Assembly (NCBI GenBank): GCA_001311545.1
Contig: BBBL01000120.1
Coordinates: 1 to 5,441, forward strand
Length of the DNA: 5,441 nt
Direction: 5' to 3'
DNA from: Thermus kawarayensis JCM 12314
GTDB taxonomy: Bacteria > Deinococcota > Deinococci > Deinococcales > Thermaceae
Made by a program: the position numbers and the translations under genes. The notes below the pieces were generated by a model, which was not told the DNA's origin, ran no database searches, and was given only the letters and a program-made list of their open reading frames with translations. Below, piece by piece: positions 5,234 to 5,441 of the stretch; position 1 is the stretch's first letter, and each line of letters starts with the position of its first letter.

Positions 5234-5441
5234 ATGCGCACGGTGAAGGAGCTTCGCCTGGCCGGGCTTTTCGCCTACCTGGCCGCCTTGGTCCTGGGGC
5301 TTCTCTTCTCTTTGATGGCCCACTACCTCCTGGGGGGGACGGGGCGGCTGGGGTGGGGCGGGTTTAACTTCTTTGGGCTCCTGGAGGGGCTCGTCTTCCT
5401 CCTCGCCTTCTCCTTCGCCCTGGCCGTGGCCAGCCGGGCGG
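5234..5441 (+). CDS. Unidentified membrane protein, N-terminal part
   Basis: The open frame from ATG 5234 runs to the right edge without a stop (69 complete codons). The N-terminus MRTVKELR is positive and is followed by a hydrophobic helix (about residues 9-33, LAGLFAYLAALVLGLLFS). A glycine-rich turn (GGTGRLGWGGFNFFG) leads to a second helix (about 47-66) and then Arg. By the positive-inside rule the N-terminus is probably cytoplasmic with a short outside loop. It starts 4 bases after the nucleotidyltransferase stop, which suggests one transcript. The family cannot be recognised from this fragment. The frame could not be checked for indels because the protein is unknown. Confidence 0.65.
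   Translation, partial: MRTVKELRLAGLFAYLAALVLGLLFSLMAHYLLGGTGRLGWGGFNFFGLLEGLVFLLAFSFALAVASRA

Noticed and set aside
1..5441. CRISPR array, tRNA, rRNA, insertion sequence or attachment site
   Set aside because: No regularly spaced direct repeats, no cloverleaf or rRNA-like stretch, no transposase motif or terminal inverted repeats were seen.

Overview
The window is very GC-rich with strong G/C preference at third codon positions. It encodes a bactofilin and an acetyl-CoA carboxylase pair that resemble those I remember from Thermus, and several starts look leaderless. I read it as chromosomal DNA of a Thermus species or close relative. This rests on recall and composition, not on a search. 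All genes seen lie on the + strand.

Layout: (1) 1-125 is the 3' end of an unidentified gene. (2) 126-173 is a short promoter region with a hairpin. (3) 174-3229 is an apparent four-gene unit: an M23 (LytM-type) cell-wall peptidase with a membrane anchor and coiled coil, a bactofilin, accD and accA (beta and alpha carboxyltransferase subunits of acetyl-CoA carboxylase). A weak terminator-like hairpin follows. (4) 3298-4479 is a secreted DUF4384 protein with three PEGA repeats, ended by a strong nested hairpin at 4486-4523. (5) 4541-5229 is a MobA-like nucleotidyltransferase. (6) From 5234 a membrane protein starts and runs off the window.

Functional theme: the first unit joins cell-envelope shape (peptidoglycan hydrolase plus its usual cytoskeletal partner, bactofilin) with the committed step of fatty-acid synthesis (malonyl-CoA formation). 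The exported PEGA protein is also likely an envelope component. I see no mobile element, CRISPR array, tRNA or rRNA, and no evidence of an undescribed system.

The most important thing for a user is that four of the genes (M23 peptidase, bactofilin, accD, MobA-like) are broken into frames by about eleven single-base indels, nearly all in G or C runs. When these are corrected, each gene gives a complete protein with intact motifs. The neighbours accA and the PEGA gene are clean. The simplest reading is sequencing or consensus error, not gene decay, so these genes are annotated here as full-length CDS with stated frame breaks.
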